From assembly GCA_003344405.1 (NCBI GenBank), contig NOWV01000179.1, positions 1 to 64,000 on the forward strand: a stretch of 64,000 nt of DNA, written 5' to 3'. Below, in pieces: positions 38,601 through 51,648 of this stretch. The notes under the pieces are model-generated. The model worked only from the letters and a program-made list of their open reading frames with translations, was not told where the DNA came from and did not search any database. The position numbers and the translations under genes were made by a program. This stretch comes from Trichoplax sp. H2 (taxonomy: Eukaryota > Placozoa > Uniplacotomia > Trichoplacea). Each line of letters opens with the position of its first letter. Within the stretch, counting starts at the first letter, position 1.

Positions 38601-41600
38601 AATGTAGACAATTGCAGACCTCTCGAGAATGGATTCTTTATCAATATTCATCTACTCATGATGAATATAGTGAGCGGTATAGGCTTTATAATCGTCATCA
38701 AGTTATTAACGTTAAATTATTATGCGCAGAATTATATCCGAAAAATTGAATCACTTGAATGTCGTAATTATCTTTATTATCGCATTATTGAAACGAAATT
38801 TCTGTCTACTATGTCATATGAACAACTTTCTTTTTAACAGTAGCGCTTAAAAATTATGCATTAGCTACATTATCGTGGATATTATCGTTAACAGAGGCCT
38901 ATTTTGGCTAAAGTCAATATTTTATGCCATCATTATGTGTAAGGAATAGTCAAAAAGGTGTAAATGATATAATTAATTATATACATCAGACTTTCAGTAA
39001 TTTGGATATTTCGGAGAATCACTTATTTATGGAAATATGTTTACTTAGTTATACTTTAATGGGATCAAGAGATAAAAAATTTCTATAGTATGTTGACGTG
39101 CTTACTTAAATTCTATTCTTACATTGTTTATAATTTTTGAACTTTGCGCAAATGAAATTTTTTCACAATGATGCGTTGTAGTCTGTGGTATCTATCATAT
39201 GTTATGACTATATCATAGTTGTCCAGCTGAAATTTAAAAAAGATTAATGACTACTGGCAAAAGAATTCCACTCTTAATTCAATAAATGGATTTATTAGCT
39301 AATTTACTCAAATTTATACGCTGCTAATAGGTTTTGTAGTCTTAGGCCTCTAATATATTTCTGCCTCATTGCATAGTTCACAGGTAATTTTCTATTTATA
39401 CTTGATGCTAATACTTATGTAATTAAATTACTCCCTGGATAGTATAAAGCCGATACCCTAAGAAAAAATGGAGTATTGACTATCACAATATCTATTCTAT
39501 AGACATGTATATGTCGTTTGCCCAATATCAGCCATTTTGCAAAATGACCGATTATAATTATCTATACGGTAAACGACATATAAATATATCTATCTTTCTA
39601 TTGTTTATGCGAAAAGAATAGAAGGAGAATCTCTCACTGGTGATGGCTAGAATTTCTCGAGATATTTCTCTTATACTGTATTTCTTATAAATTAAATAAG
39701 TAATTATTTCCATCTGGTAACTTCAAAATACAATGCAAAGCTATGATATTCTCGTGTTTTAAGTTGAAAATTGCGTTTATAAAATAAAATAAAGTATTCA
39801 ATACAGTATTCCATAGTCAATATTTCATTAAAATAGATATTTTGATCAATTGATAATCTATGTGATAAAACTAAATAAAAAATTTGTAATACACTATGAC
39901 GTATATGATTTAGCTGATTTATTATTGACAGCATTACAGCAGGTTAGTTCTACTCCATTTTAAATTTAAAAATTATTGGTCATTAGATTGTAGCAGTTCA
40001 TACTCTATATTAAGTGATAGGAGAGAAAGTGTATGACTTCCATATTAGTACCTGAACTGTTACTTTCATTTCCTTCTTTACGGTATATCTAATACCAGGA
40101 TTTTAGTAACTGTTACTGATCCTATATCCTTACTGCCAGATTGATAAAAATTTCTTGATCAATACAATTTTAAAAGCCTAGCCTCGATGAGTTTCTTTTC
40201 GGCTTTTTATATTATTTTATTTACTGCTCAGAAGTCTTTACTAAGTAAGGCTGATTTACTATCTTGTGAGGATATGAAATAATCCTTTCATTTAATTTTC
40301 TGAATTGGCTAACTTATAAATGAAGTGAGATAACAATTTATCTGTATGCGATTATATATGGAAAGGCAATGATTTTGCAGTTACAACTTTTACTTTACGT
40401 TTTTACAACTAAGTAATTCATAGTACGTATTACTCAGTTCTTTTGGGGATGGAGTATTTCAAAACATGCTTAAATTACAGCTGGAATTTTTAGAAGTAAA
40501 AGTAACGAGTTAAATTGCACTGTATTCCAACGTTGTGAGTTTAATTTTATAAAGTGTCAAAGGTACTCAATCTTTTCTTGGTTGTTGTTACTGTTATCCA
40601 TTGATAAAATTTTAACGTATCTTATTTTAAAAATTAATCTTCATGTCAATTTACATGATTAAATTATAAACGGAGTCTGACTTGACTGCTTCAGCTCAAC
40701 GAGTAATTATAAATTCTGAAACTATCACTACAACTTAAAAATAATGTACTGGAAGTTTTCTCATTGCTGTTAAATGTCATCGATAGAAAAAATTTTTAAA
40801 TTGGTTCATATTCCATTTTTGAAATGATAGGTTGACGTGTTCAAATTAGAAGTTATTAATTTATTGTTGATAGAAAGTTATCTGCTTTAATCATTTTATT
40901 CTTAAAGTTTTCTTAAGGGTAAGGAATTAAAATTTTTTCTTTCTTGCAGCATTTTTATGATTGCTTTTGACCTCTCTGCATTGTAGTGAATTAAATTACC
41001 ATGAAGTATAAAAGAATTTTTAGTCACTATTATTCGGTATCCAATTAAGAACTTGCTACGAATATTGTTAGTTATGTTTTGATCTTGAGTAGAGTGTAAT
41101 ATCAATAGTTATATAACAATTCATTAACGGTAGCTCACTTTCTATAAGTTTATAAAGTTGAAGTTAGATTAAAGGGGAAAGATTTAACTTTCCTGATTAC
41201 TTTGTAATAATCATTTATATTTGTTAGTGTTTATGCTTTGAGTTAATCTGAGTAGTAGGAATCTTTTTAAAAATATTATTAATGTAGCTATACAATTTAT
41301 AAATATTTAGTTATTAATTTATTGATTGCATTAGCTACTCTAAATAGTGGTGAGTGAATATATATTATTAAGAATCCTTAGGACTATATTGACTAAAATA
41401 CTTACAACTATAATATTTTAATTTCCAGAATGATGGCATTTGATTACGCAATAAAGCTTGTCTAAAGTAAATACTGCAAAATAATACATTACAGTAGAAT
41501 TGGCATAATTTAAATGGACTGTGATATCATCAGAACTTAAACTTTTGGATGGGAGTCCGATCTGTTGCTAGAAGCAATTTCAGTATATGTGTATTGAACA

Positions 41601-41710
41601 GACTAAATACAGCAAATTTAATGTATGAGTATTGCAAGTAAAAGATTTAATCACACGGTCGATCCTAATTAACTATTATGCTTTTAATATCAGTATATAG
41701 TAGAAACTGC
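38601..41710. other. gene-poor region
   Basis: No recognised gene. It contains a 59-codon open frame at 38658-38837 (+) with a hydrophobic start, reported as a weak finding, and a hairpin at 39509-39582. The rest is AT-rich without features. Confidence 0.4.
39509..39582. repeat. inverted repeat / hairpin with nested palindrome
   Basis: A left arm of about 14 bp (ATATGTCGTTTGCC) near 39509-39522 pairs with GGTAAACGACATAT near 39568-39582 with one mismatch. Inside the loop is the perfect 14-bp palindrome CATTTTGCAAAATG at about 39533-39546. It may be a small foldback element or a structured RNA. Nothing else supports either. Confidence 0.6.
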
Positions 41711-41930
41711 AGAATTGCTAAATTAAATTATATTGGCTAACAAAATGAAAGATTAGAAACAATTTTTAACTTAATTAATATGTGAGATTATTGTATACCA
41801 GCTATATTCTATGCTACTTAAGCAATCTATTAGGTGTAATTCAAAGTATCTGTAGTGACTTTCTCTTAAGATAGGTACTCTCTACCTTCGATAATCTAAT
41901 CATTTTCTACCATACTGAAATTGATATTAC
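41711..41930. repeat. 220-bp block A, copy 1 (left of a gap)
   Basis: Matches 42055-42274 with about three single-base differences. It is followed by 104 bp (41931-42034) that are unique before the 20-N gap. Confidence 0.9.
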
Positions 41931-42034
41931 TGTCACAAAACAGCTTTGCAACAAGATAACGCAATATACGATCAATAAGTCAATTCCTTGAACCACGTAT
42001 CAAGGAACGATATCTGCACTATCAGAAACACTTT

Positions 42035-42054
42035 NNNNNNNNNNNNNNNNNNNN
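42035..42054. other. assembly gap (20 N)
   Basis: Placeholder gap of exactly 20 N. Confidence 0.99.
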
Positions 42055-42437
42055 AGAATTGCTAAATTAAATTATATTGGCTAACAAAATGAAAGATTAG
42101 AAACAATTTTTAACTTAATTAATATGTGAGATTATTGTATACCAGCTATATTCTATGCTACTTAAGCAATCTATTAGGTGTGATTCAAAGTATCTGTAGT
42201 GACTTTCTCTTAAGATCGGTACTCTCTACCTTCGATAATCTAATCATTTTCTACCATACTGGAATTGATATTACATTATGAGTCTCTCGGTTATAGAGAA
42301 TGCGAACAATCTGAAGTAGAAAGTCGATTATCTCAATTTTTGATCAATCATAATTTATTATTAATGATCTATTGATTACAAGGCCAATTTCTGGGAAGAC
42401 AGGAAATTTTTAGATAATCGGTCTAAATTTTAATGAT
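42055..42437. repeat. 383-bp mini-contig made of block A copy 2 plus block B copy 1
   Basis: 42055-42274 repeats block A and 42275-42437 repeats block B (42800-42962). The two abut with no unique base between them. The piece is bounded by gaps on both sides, so it is a tiny contig placed between its own flanks. Confidence 0.9.
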
Positions 42438-42457
42438 NNNNNNNNNNNNNNNNNNNN
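42438..42457. other. assembly gap (20 N)
   Basis: Placeholder gap of exactly 20 N. Confidence 0.99.
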
Positions 42458-42799
42458 CTTAATGCAGACAACAGTATTTACGAACATAGACATATAATGA
42501 CTAATACAGAATAGTCAGATTACGATATGTCCTATCACGGAACATTTCCATGATAATTTACAGTCTACTATAAGTAAATTACAATCACAATGATTCGAAC
42601 TGTAAGCAGATGATTTGCATTCTCTATTATAACTATTAATTTCAGTATGTGTATAAGTGTCACTGTCATAAAAAGTCAGTGCTATATTAAAATACAGTAT
42701 ATCCAAATTAGAGGTTAACTAAATAAGGATAGTCTAATAGAATTATCCTAACATTGATATTTCTACTGTAATACAGTATATAACACTGTAACAAATTGC
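42458..42799. other. unique sequence between the second gap and block B copy 2
   Basis: 342 bp with no gene. It lies between the gap and block B copy 2 and is probably part of a segment absent from the mini-contig's haplotype. Confidence 0.5.
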
Positions 42800-42962
42800 A
42801 TTATGAGTCTCTCGGTCATAGAGAATGCGAACAATCTGAAGTAGAAAGTCGATTATCTCAATTTTTGATCAATCTTAATTTATTATTAATGATCTATTGA
42901 TTACAAGGCCAATTTCTGGGAAGACAGGAAATTTTTAGATAATCGGTCTAAATTTTAATGAT
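42800..42962. repeat. 163-bp block B, copy 2
   Basis: Near-identical to 42275-42437, with one or two substitutions such as GGTTATAG versus GGTCATAG. Confidence 0.9.
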
Positions 42963-45900
42963 TTTACTATATCTATTGAGTAGAAAGGCTTCTTGCTTTC
43001 ACTTCATTCATCAACTGCTTAACATTTCAAGTATTGAAATGTATAGTCTAGCATTCTAGACTTTATCAGTATACATTCATAAGAATATTATAATAATTAT
43101 AATCCGATCTTTATACTAAGAGTAACCTCAAAAAGCATCAGGATTGAAATAAATTTAGGAGATAATATTGGCTTTATTTTGCGTATTTATATATGGCATT
43201 TTTAAATTGAGAGCTTGATTATTAATACATGTAATTTAGTATTGATGATTACTGTTAAGACATGATTTGCTAAATTTACGTATGGGTTGAATCTTTATCG
43301 CTAAGATGGTGCGAATGGAGTAGGCATCTTATTTAATTATTAAGTCAAGAGAAAAACCCTTATACTGCATACATCACACGTAGTGAAGGATGAGCACATA
43401 GATGCGCTTTTGCTAGAACATAACTAATATACGAAAGTTCAGAAAATATTTATACGTTAATGCAAGTAAAAGAATTACAACGTTTTAAACATTTGTTAGT
43501 GAAGGGCGCGAAGTGTTTGCTATCCATCTACCCTAACCCTTAACTGGTATAAATTTAATAGGCATTTACTTGGATATTACAATAAAGAAACCTTTTTTGG
43601 CTCATACTATAGAATAACTGCTAGCAATTTTGTATTATATAATCGCTAGGATAGTGAAATTTGAGCGTATTCATATTAAATCATTAAGATAAAAAAGAGA
43701 GAAGTCTATTCAAATGTAAAAGCTTAAATCTATTATTTTGTGCTAAGAATTAAATCGATATCTAGAAGGTGTACGGTATATTAGTCGTATTATATACTGA
43801 GTTCATCGTAAGACATAGGCCTTCATATATTTAATGAAAAAGATCCCCGTAGTTTTAGGTGATATTATTTTAGTGACGACAAAATAGAGTAAAATATTAA
43901 TAAGTCGTATGTATATTAGAAAAAATTCGTCCGTTTCATAGTACGATGTTTAGATTTATTGTTGAATCGATAGAAATAATCTAACACTTGATAGTTGCAA
44001 CTGTATGATCAAGTACGCTTATGTTCATCGTATATCGACATCTTGATGTATATTAATTGAGGAAACATAAAAAAATTTTAGTCTAGAACAGGTAATACTT
44101 ATTATCGTATTGATATACTTATATGCAAAATTGTGGTGCCTTTAATGTTAACAACATTATGTTTTCATTTTTGTTCAACTTCGCAAAACATCGATTTTAT
44201 AAAGTTGGATGCTAGTGTCATTGTGTAAGCGAAATTTTACTGTTTGCTAGTTGCTCATAATTATAATATTGTCATCGTAACTTTATTCTTCATGATGACT
44301 TTGCTGTCAATTTTTACTCAATCTATCGGTATGGATAAATAATTGATAAATAGCAATAATGCAAAACATACTCAAATTGTAAAATCGATTTAATCATGCA
44401 AGTATTTATCTTTTACTATATGCTAGCTATCTCATAATGGTGAACAGTCTGTTATTAAAATTGAACAATTTGATATTAGAAATGCCTTTATTGCTGTATT
44501 ACAATCAATGGCCGTACTTGATCTTCTTTAATATCATAAATAGGAGCTATCATTCAAGAATTAATTATGCATATTTTATAATTATAATATCAAAGTATTA
44601 TTGATTCCTAACTTTATTATCTTTTTTCTGACATGATAATAGTATTATATACATTAAATCTTCTGAATGATAGTTTACAGTTGTTATGCTATCAATAGAA
44701 TAACTTTAATTCCTTAGATCTTTTGTACTAGCCTGCTAATGTTATACTCTCTTTCTATACATATTTACTTTAATAATAGCCATCTTTAACAAATGGCTAG
44801 TTACCTTTCTTTAAGTTACTTTGTTATTTGTCTTCTATAATAGCAACAACAGACTATTGAAGAAATAAATACTTGAAATTTTTCCACTGGATGGCTTAAA
44901 TTTTGGAATGTTACCTGTACTTTTCCTTTTATATTAGAGTTGATGAATGAGAGGATAAGAATCTTTATCTATTTTTTTACGCACATCCGCCGAAAATGTA
45001 TTTCCCTGATAGCTGTTGTAAAGCTAAATAAAGAACTGCTGTCTTGATCATAAGCAGAATTATTATATACGCATATATACGTACAGTATATTGACCACTG
45101 AGATGGATACATTGTTGTGATCATATACGTGTACATCATTCAGATTCTTGTTTTCCTAGATTCTTGCATACAATTTTAATGAAACATCTATTATCTTAAT
45201 TAGTGACCGATTTTATATAATATCGATAGTACCATACCGGATGCTTCTAATTTAAAATCAACTGATGGTCATAAAGGAAATAGGTTCACGTAATGAAAAT
45301 CGACAGTCTTAGTAATCAGTTTTACATGATATTGATAGTGCCTTCCTAGATCATTCTTTTACTTCTTATTCTTATCAATTCGCCATAAAAAGGAATATTA
45401 ACTCGTAGCGAAAAGTAGCCATCTTTAATGATTGGTTTTATTCATATTAATAGTATTGTAGCAGATACTTCGTACTTAAGTCAACTGATCAAAAAGAAAT
45501 ACGTATACGAATTAAAAAGTAGGCCATCTTAACGATCAGTTTTATGTTATGTTGACAGCATTGTAGCCAATACTTTCAATTCAGCTGATGGCAATAAATG
45601 AAATAGGTACACGTCCATATGTGGATATTAATTTAATCAAAACGATCATTACTCTACTTAGTAAATATGTTTTTTAGCCTGTATGATCACTCGCATCTTT
45701 CTTGTCCTAGTTTACTGTGATCATTTTAAGTAATGCTAATCATGGATTATTTTTTTCATTTGGTTAGTAATTTTTTGATTATTTTTAAATAATATGGCAT
45801 ACTGGCTTTTCAGGTAAAAATTATGAAACAATTAATATATGAGCACAAGATTGCATATACATGTTTATATATTAATTATTATCGATGAAGAAGTTAAAAA

Positions 45901-48900
45901 GTAATACGAAATCTATCCTATAAATGGACAATTTTTTTATCTCTTTTTGTACTATTTTACAGGATAGGTCTAGTTCACTTGAAGGGACAGTAATTAAGGC
46001 TTTTAGACAAAAATTTTTTAGGACGTGTATTCTGATGACAAGTTGACACAAAAGTAGATTGAACTATTTTAATGTCAGCTAGCTGTAAAAGTAAATAATA
46101 TCGATGGTCTAAAAACTGCAATCTAGCTTAATATCTTTGATATTTAACTGTAATACAAATGTATCAAATAATTATCCCTTAAGGACAAGGGTAAACCGTA
46201 GGTTATCATAGCTTGTAAATAATCTCCTTATGTTGTACAGTACATTAATTTTCTCTGTTAACAGATATAAACAATGTATCGTTGTGATTAAAGCACTAAT
46301 ATTATAAATAACTCTATTTCACTATAAATACATTTGGATATTAGTGATAATATCAATTTACAATAGATATTTGTCTCGATTAGTTGTATTTTGATGATCA
46401 GTTCGCAAATTTATTAAGATTCTATTTTCCTATTGATTAAAAATAGAAAATAAATAAACTGAATAGACTTAGTTTCTATTATAATGAGAGGAGGAAAGAA
46501 CGAATGATATGATGAAAATTGCATAGGAGAATAATTTACTTTCCAATGCAAACAAGGAATTGGATTAAATGCCTTCTGGCAAAAATTCACACTCATTATC
46601 CTAACACTTTATATTATTCATGTGTATAATCTAGATACCTATTGTATCGTTCCTTAATTAATTCCTTATTACTGATTTGCAATAGGTAAAACCTTGTCTT
46701 GGTAGTGTTTATTGTTCAGTTGATAGACATCTTTTACGTGTGTGAAAATGACGGCTGAATGATTTTGAGCACCGGTCTAGTTTCACATTGGATTGCCTTA
46801 GTGAAAATATCTGACAGAAACGGTGTGGAATGTTTACGGATTCAGCTAATTATTTTTCAGCTTTTATACAGGAAGATATGATTGAAAGCACCTACCACCT
46901 GCTTGATTACATTATCAATCTCTACTGTCTTGAGATGATTCACTAACCACATCATCATGTCAAAATATAATGCCTAATGAATAAATATATAAAAAATGAA
47001 ATATGTGTAACTAAATAAAGACGCATGTTGTTTTGCTTGACATACGAGTATTCAATAATTACACTCATAGGTGCCTATTAATCGTCATTATCATTTTGTA
47101 GCTTTATCGATTTTCTACTATATTTTATTTAATAAAATTTTAAAGCAATGAGAATCATATTGATAAATTACGTGATTTATTATTAAAGTTTCCTTTTTAT
47201 TTTAAAGGTATGATACGACCACATTCATATAACTCACTAATTTGTCTTCAACTAACAGATTCGATGGTAAAATATTAATGTGATATTTGTAGCATCATTT
47301 TGATTCATAATCACACATTATATATCAATAATTAATTATACGCATGAAAAATACCTTTAAAGAACCATTGGATTATGACCATTCTGATATAGCTATTGAA
47401 AGGTTCTATAAATATTATTTATTTACTTGTGCTTATTCACTTCAAATTTTCTATCTCTGTTAATTTTTTAATGGACAGTTCAGTTTATCTAATCGAAATG
47501 TAATTATAGTTTTAATCTATCTGCAGTTAGAGATTGTACCAACTATAAAGTGAAAGCTTACCAATAAATTCGATACTATATATACACCATTATGATTTGA
47601 TACGCTTTACAACTACTGTGCTTCATTGTCGTAAGATTATAACAGAAATATCATTTGCTTGGATGCAATATTACTCTTATAAGTATTAGATTATCTCGTA
47701 TTGTTATTTTGTTTTTGATAAGAACATGTTGACCAAAATATTAGTATTTATAATGAGTTTAGATTACTATTCAATATGAAGGTTTTCTATTTAATTATAC
47801 ATATGGAAATGGTTCACTAAAACATGTTACGTAGTTCTAGTATAGCTTTTTACGGCTTTCCTAAGGCCCTTCATTCTAATAAATTAGAATCATCAAAAGG
47901 GAAATTCACTGACCTGATCAGCTTAATGAAACAAGGTTTTTCTTCCTCTTCGCATAACGTTTTAGATGAATTGCGATATGTCAGTGTAAAATAATTATAC
48001 ATGCTGTTGTCTCTTTCACTTGATTTAGCTAATTAAAAAAATAGGTGAAAGAACTTATTTTATTTCTATGTTTTACATAACAAGGTTACCCAAGATATAA
48101 TCTCTTTAATTGAAGGCTCAGATTCTAAAGAAACCGCCCGTTACTAAATCGATCTGCTATTTATTAACTTCTTATTAAGGATATTCCCTGAGAGGTGATT
48201 GCTGTATCACATAAATACTTTGATCCTCCGTAGAAACAGTAATTTACAACGTACAAAATTAGTAATACCAAAAATATTATACAGTATTGTTTGTGTATAT
48301 TGTCCTTACACCCTACAATTACTATTTGATGTTTTATTAGGTAATGGTTGCTGAATAAATCAGTAGTTGTATATCAGTAACGTCTAGTGTATTCATATAG
48401 CACACATCGCAAAGCAGTAACTTCTTAATCTCGTAATCATGGTAACAATAATTTACAGCAAGTAAATCTCAAATTCTTTTTGCACTTATGTTGCGACTGC
48501 CCTACAGTCTCTGTAAGGAAATCTCAATTTAAGCAATTGAAAGCTTTGCGAAAATTTGTTTGAAATAATGTCTTAAATATCGTAATTTTCGTCTAATATA
48601 CAGCTACAAGTACAAGACTTTATTAATTCTACTGGTGAAAATTAGTTATGTCACAATTTGAGATCCTATTAATAGAAGATATAAAAATCTACAGCTTAGC
48701 TAGCTTGAATAACCTGTGATAGAAACTACCTTGAGTAATTTTGGTAATCTCAGACACTTGCTTAATTTTGCTCATATTCCTACAGCAAATGGATTTATGA
48801 AATCAATGATAACTAATAGAAATCATATTTAGATTTTTTAAAGCATCGATACCAAATCAATTCTAAGTATAAACGTTCTGAATTTGGTAGTTTGTCTACA

Positions 48901-50298
48901 TGTGTATATATATTACTACTAAAAATGAATATCGACAGTAAAGCGTAATCAAAGGATGGTTTTAGTAATAATAGGAATGAAATAGGACCTACTAATTAGA
49001 TATAATGTATGGTGATAGTATATGGCCTATTAGTAAACATTAGATATATCGATTTTATGGTTATACGATTGTATTCAATGACTAACTATTTCGAAACAAT
49101 CGGTAAATTCTATAATTTCTCCTTTTTTGGCAGTAAATTAGTTTCTTTAGCTTAGCTGTATTAAGATTGTAATAATACCTATGTTATATATTATTAAACG
49201 TGTTGGAGGATAGCATGAACAGGAACACAAATATACTGTATTACTACCGTTCAAATGCACAATTTAAGAAATTTTACATTGAACATTGTCCATTCCTTTC
49301 GTGGAGCTGATGTTATCACTTAATACCAGCCTAAAAGGTACTTAATATTGGGAGTCAGCTATGTTTAGGAGTCATTTTTTACTTGCGAAGAGAATTTTTG
49401 TTATATAATGGTCAGTTGACGTTACTGAATATATTGGAATTTACCGTAAATGTATACGCATGAAGCTACATTTTAAGACGGCACTAATAGGCAGAATTGG
49501 TATCATCTAGTAGTATACAATACCAAGAGTGTCTAATGCAGTAATAAGAATCGTTGTTGTATTTAAGTTTACCCTAAACGTGATTCAAATGAAGTAGTAG
49601 TCTATTAGATGGTCAAAGTGCTAAGTATAAACTCGTATGCACAGAGCAAGTTAAACAAGATCGGTAATATACATATATCAATTTATCAACATCAAGGAAA
49701 CATCAATATCTGGTTTATAACCGGGTAGCTTTATCATTTACATTAACAACCGCATTACATAGGCAGTGAAATTTCTTATCGTAAAACATTGCATTAAGTC
49801 GACAAAATGAATATCTCCATATAAACTCGAAAAGCCTAGAATAATGCCTGCACATATACCAATTAACTGATAACTTTAGGATCTATTCCCTAAATCTAGC
49901 CTAGCTGTTACCGTTTTGTAATTGATGGCAAGAAATGATAATCTGATAAACGTTCATATAACATAAGATGAGATCAATTACTTATCTTACATGGTTTTGG
50001 CGAGCATCATCAAAACATTTATTTAAGATTATTTTGTAATCTCCGTTACTGTACAGAATAGCAATTATATTAGGAAATGAGATCATTTAAATTTATAAGA
50101 TCAATACAGTAAAACGGTGGCAGTAACATACAGACAAGTATTATTCACACCTGTTCACTCTATAAGAGATACAGTAATACATGGAAAAGTGCGGTGCGTT
50201 GCAAACATTATTTAACAATAATAATAATATTATTTACAGAGCCGTGTTGATTAGATTATAATAAAAATGTGTTTTTAATGTAATTAAATGATATTATA
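42963..50298. other. gene-poor region
   Basis: About 7.3 kb with no exon I can support. It is AT-rich with stops in every frame. It contains the diverged repeat group at 45200-45620. The downstream end is the 3' flank of the BLOC1S5 gene. Confidence 0.45.
45200..45620. repeat. four diverged tandem units of about 110 bp
   Basis: Related segments near 45203, 45313, 45428 and 45533 share (A)TGATC(A/G)GTTTTA, a following TATTGATAGT/ATTAATAGT/GTTGACAGC word, and GGTACACG/GGTTCACG-type ends. They are old and well diverged. Confidence 0.55.
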
Positions 50299-51648
50299 TC
50301 AAGTCTTTAATTCAGAAAAGTCATCTGATAAATGTTTCATCTTTTCGTTATATTCATTATCGACTTTTTGGCATTTTTCATTCATTTCTCTCATAAATTC
50401 ATCCCATTCTGCAGCAAACTCGTCCGCTACACTTTCACTTCGTGGCCTGGTCTATTAGTTAATGTAAAATATTGATACCAAATTAGAGGTTGATAAATCG
50501 GTGTTATGAGCTAAGCTAGGTATTATATCAAGCTAAGTTAGCAAACCTCTGTTACTTCTTCACTCGAATCTTTCTTTATCATTTCTGATAAGTTTTGTGT
50601 TAAATCATTTACTGTCGTAGATAAATTTGATATACTGTAAGGTTACTTTACTGTTAGTACAAATGATAAAACTATTTACGACGTCCAAGTGTACAGTACA
50701 TAGTTAGGTTTTTCATGATAAGAAATGTGATTAAGGCATGATATTGTAGGTCTACATAATGTAGACATATAGGTTGTTCTAGTAACATACTAGGTATACA
50801 TCAGCTACCACATTTTCTTACAAAGGTATATCTTAAATATTTGAAGATTGTTCTTACTCTTTTCAGCTGCGCTCTCAATTTGATGTTGAAGATATTGCAC
50901 GCATTCAGGGTGTAATTGGATTTGAACATGCCTAGTTTTCTCGTGGCATTTATTGAGCAGCATTAGTTCACGATCGTTGCGTTTTATCTAAAGTTGAAAT
51001 AAACATTCAATCCTCGATAGTGATTTTATGCAGGATTCTTCTACGTTCAACGTTAATACGTAGGATGAAGAATAATGATGGTTTGAGTGTAATTTACCAC
51101 ATGCCAAGATATGTGCATATCAAAAATAATATTATTTCTCCCTATTTCACTGTAGCTCTTATGCTACAAGCATGAGATCAATACAGGTTGATGAATATAA
51201 TTCTCATAGGATTTTATGGCAATTGTGTTTAATAATTTTACATTTTGGATAGGCTAGTGCTTACTACGTCAACTACTGTAGTATATTGGCTAATTTCTAG
51301 TTGTATCTATATCATAAAGTTTACTAGTCATTCAAATTGAAAGATTGACTTGCATTTCTCTACCTCAAGCTCTTTGATTAGATGGTTTACTTCACCATGA
51401 ATTGCTGCTCGGTGATCGAAGAGTCTGGCATAGATTGCCGAGGTGTCTACACAGTGAATAAGTTTCATTTAGACGAATTATGTTGACAGTATTAGAACAT
51501 TTATAGCATTAAAACTGTAGCTTTCCTCATCTATGCTATAGAGTAAGTATTCACTGTACTTGTATCAGTATGTACGCGCACGTATTATAGTACTATGCAA
51601 GGACGCATCTCTGAACATTTTACCTTTAAAAACTTGCTCCGCACTCAT
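50299..51648 (-). CDS. BLOC1S5: BLOC-1 subunit 5 (muted), complete
   Basis: Subunit of BLOC-1, the complex that builds lysosome-related organelles and acts in endosomal sorting. Exons (complement): 51648-51624, 51446-51364, 50987-50858, 50611-50547, 50451-50299, giving 151 residues, somewhat shorter than vertebrate muted (about 187). Diagnostic blocks: AIYARLFDHRAAIHGEVNHL, matching the family's (I)YSRLLDHRPVIQGE segment; KRNDRELMLLNK; and C-terminal EWDEFMREMNEKCQKVDNEY. The protein is mostly charged helix, as expected for a coiled-coil BLOC-1 subunit. The acceptor of exon 4 is the least certain. A stronger-looking acceptor 18 bp upstream breaks the frame, while 50611 keeps it. Its donor may be GTTTGC (used here) or GTAACA nine bases earlier, both in phase. 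Confidence 0.88.
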
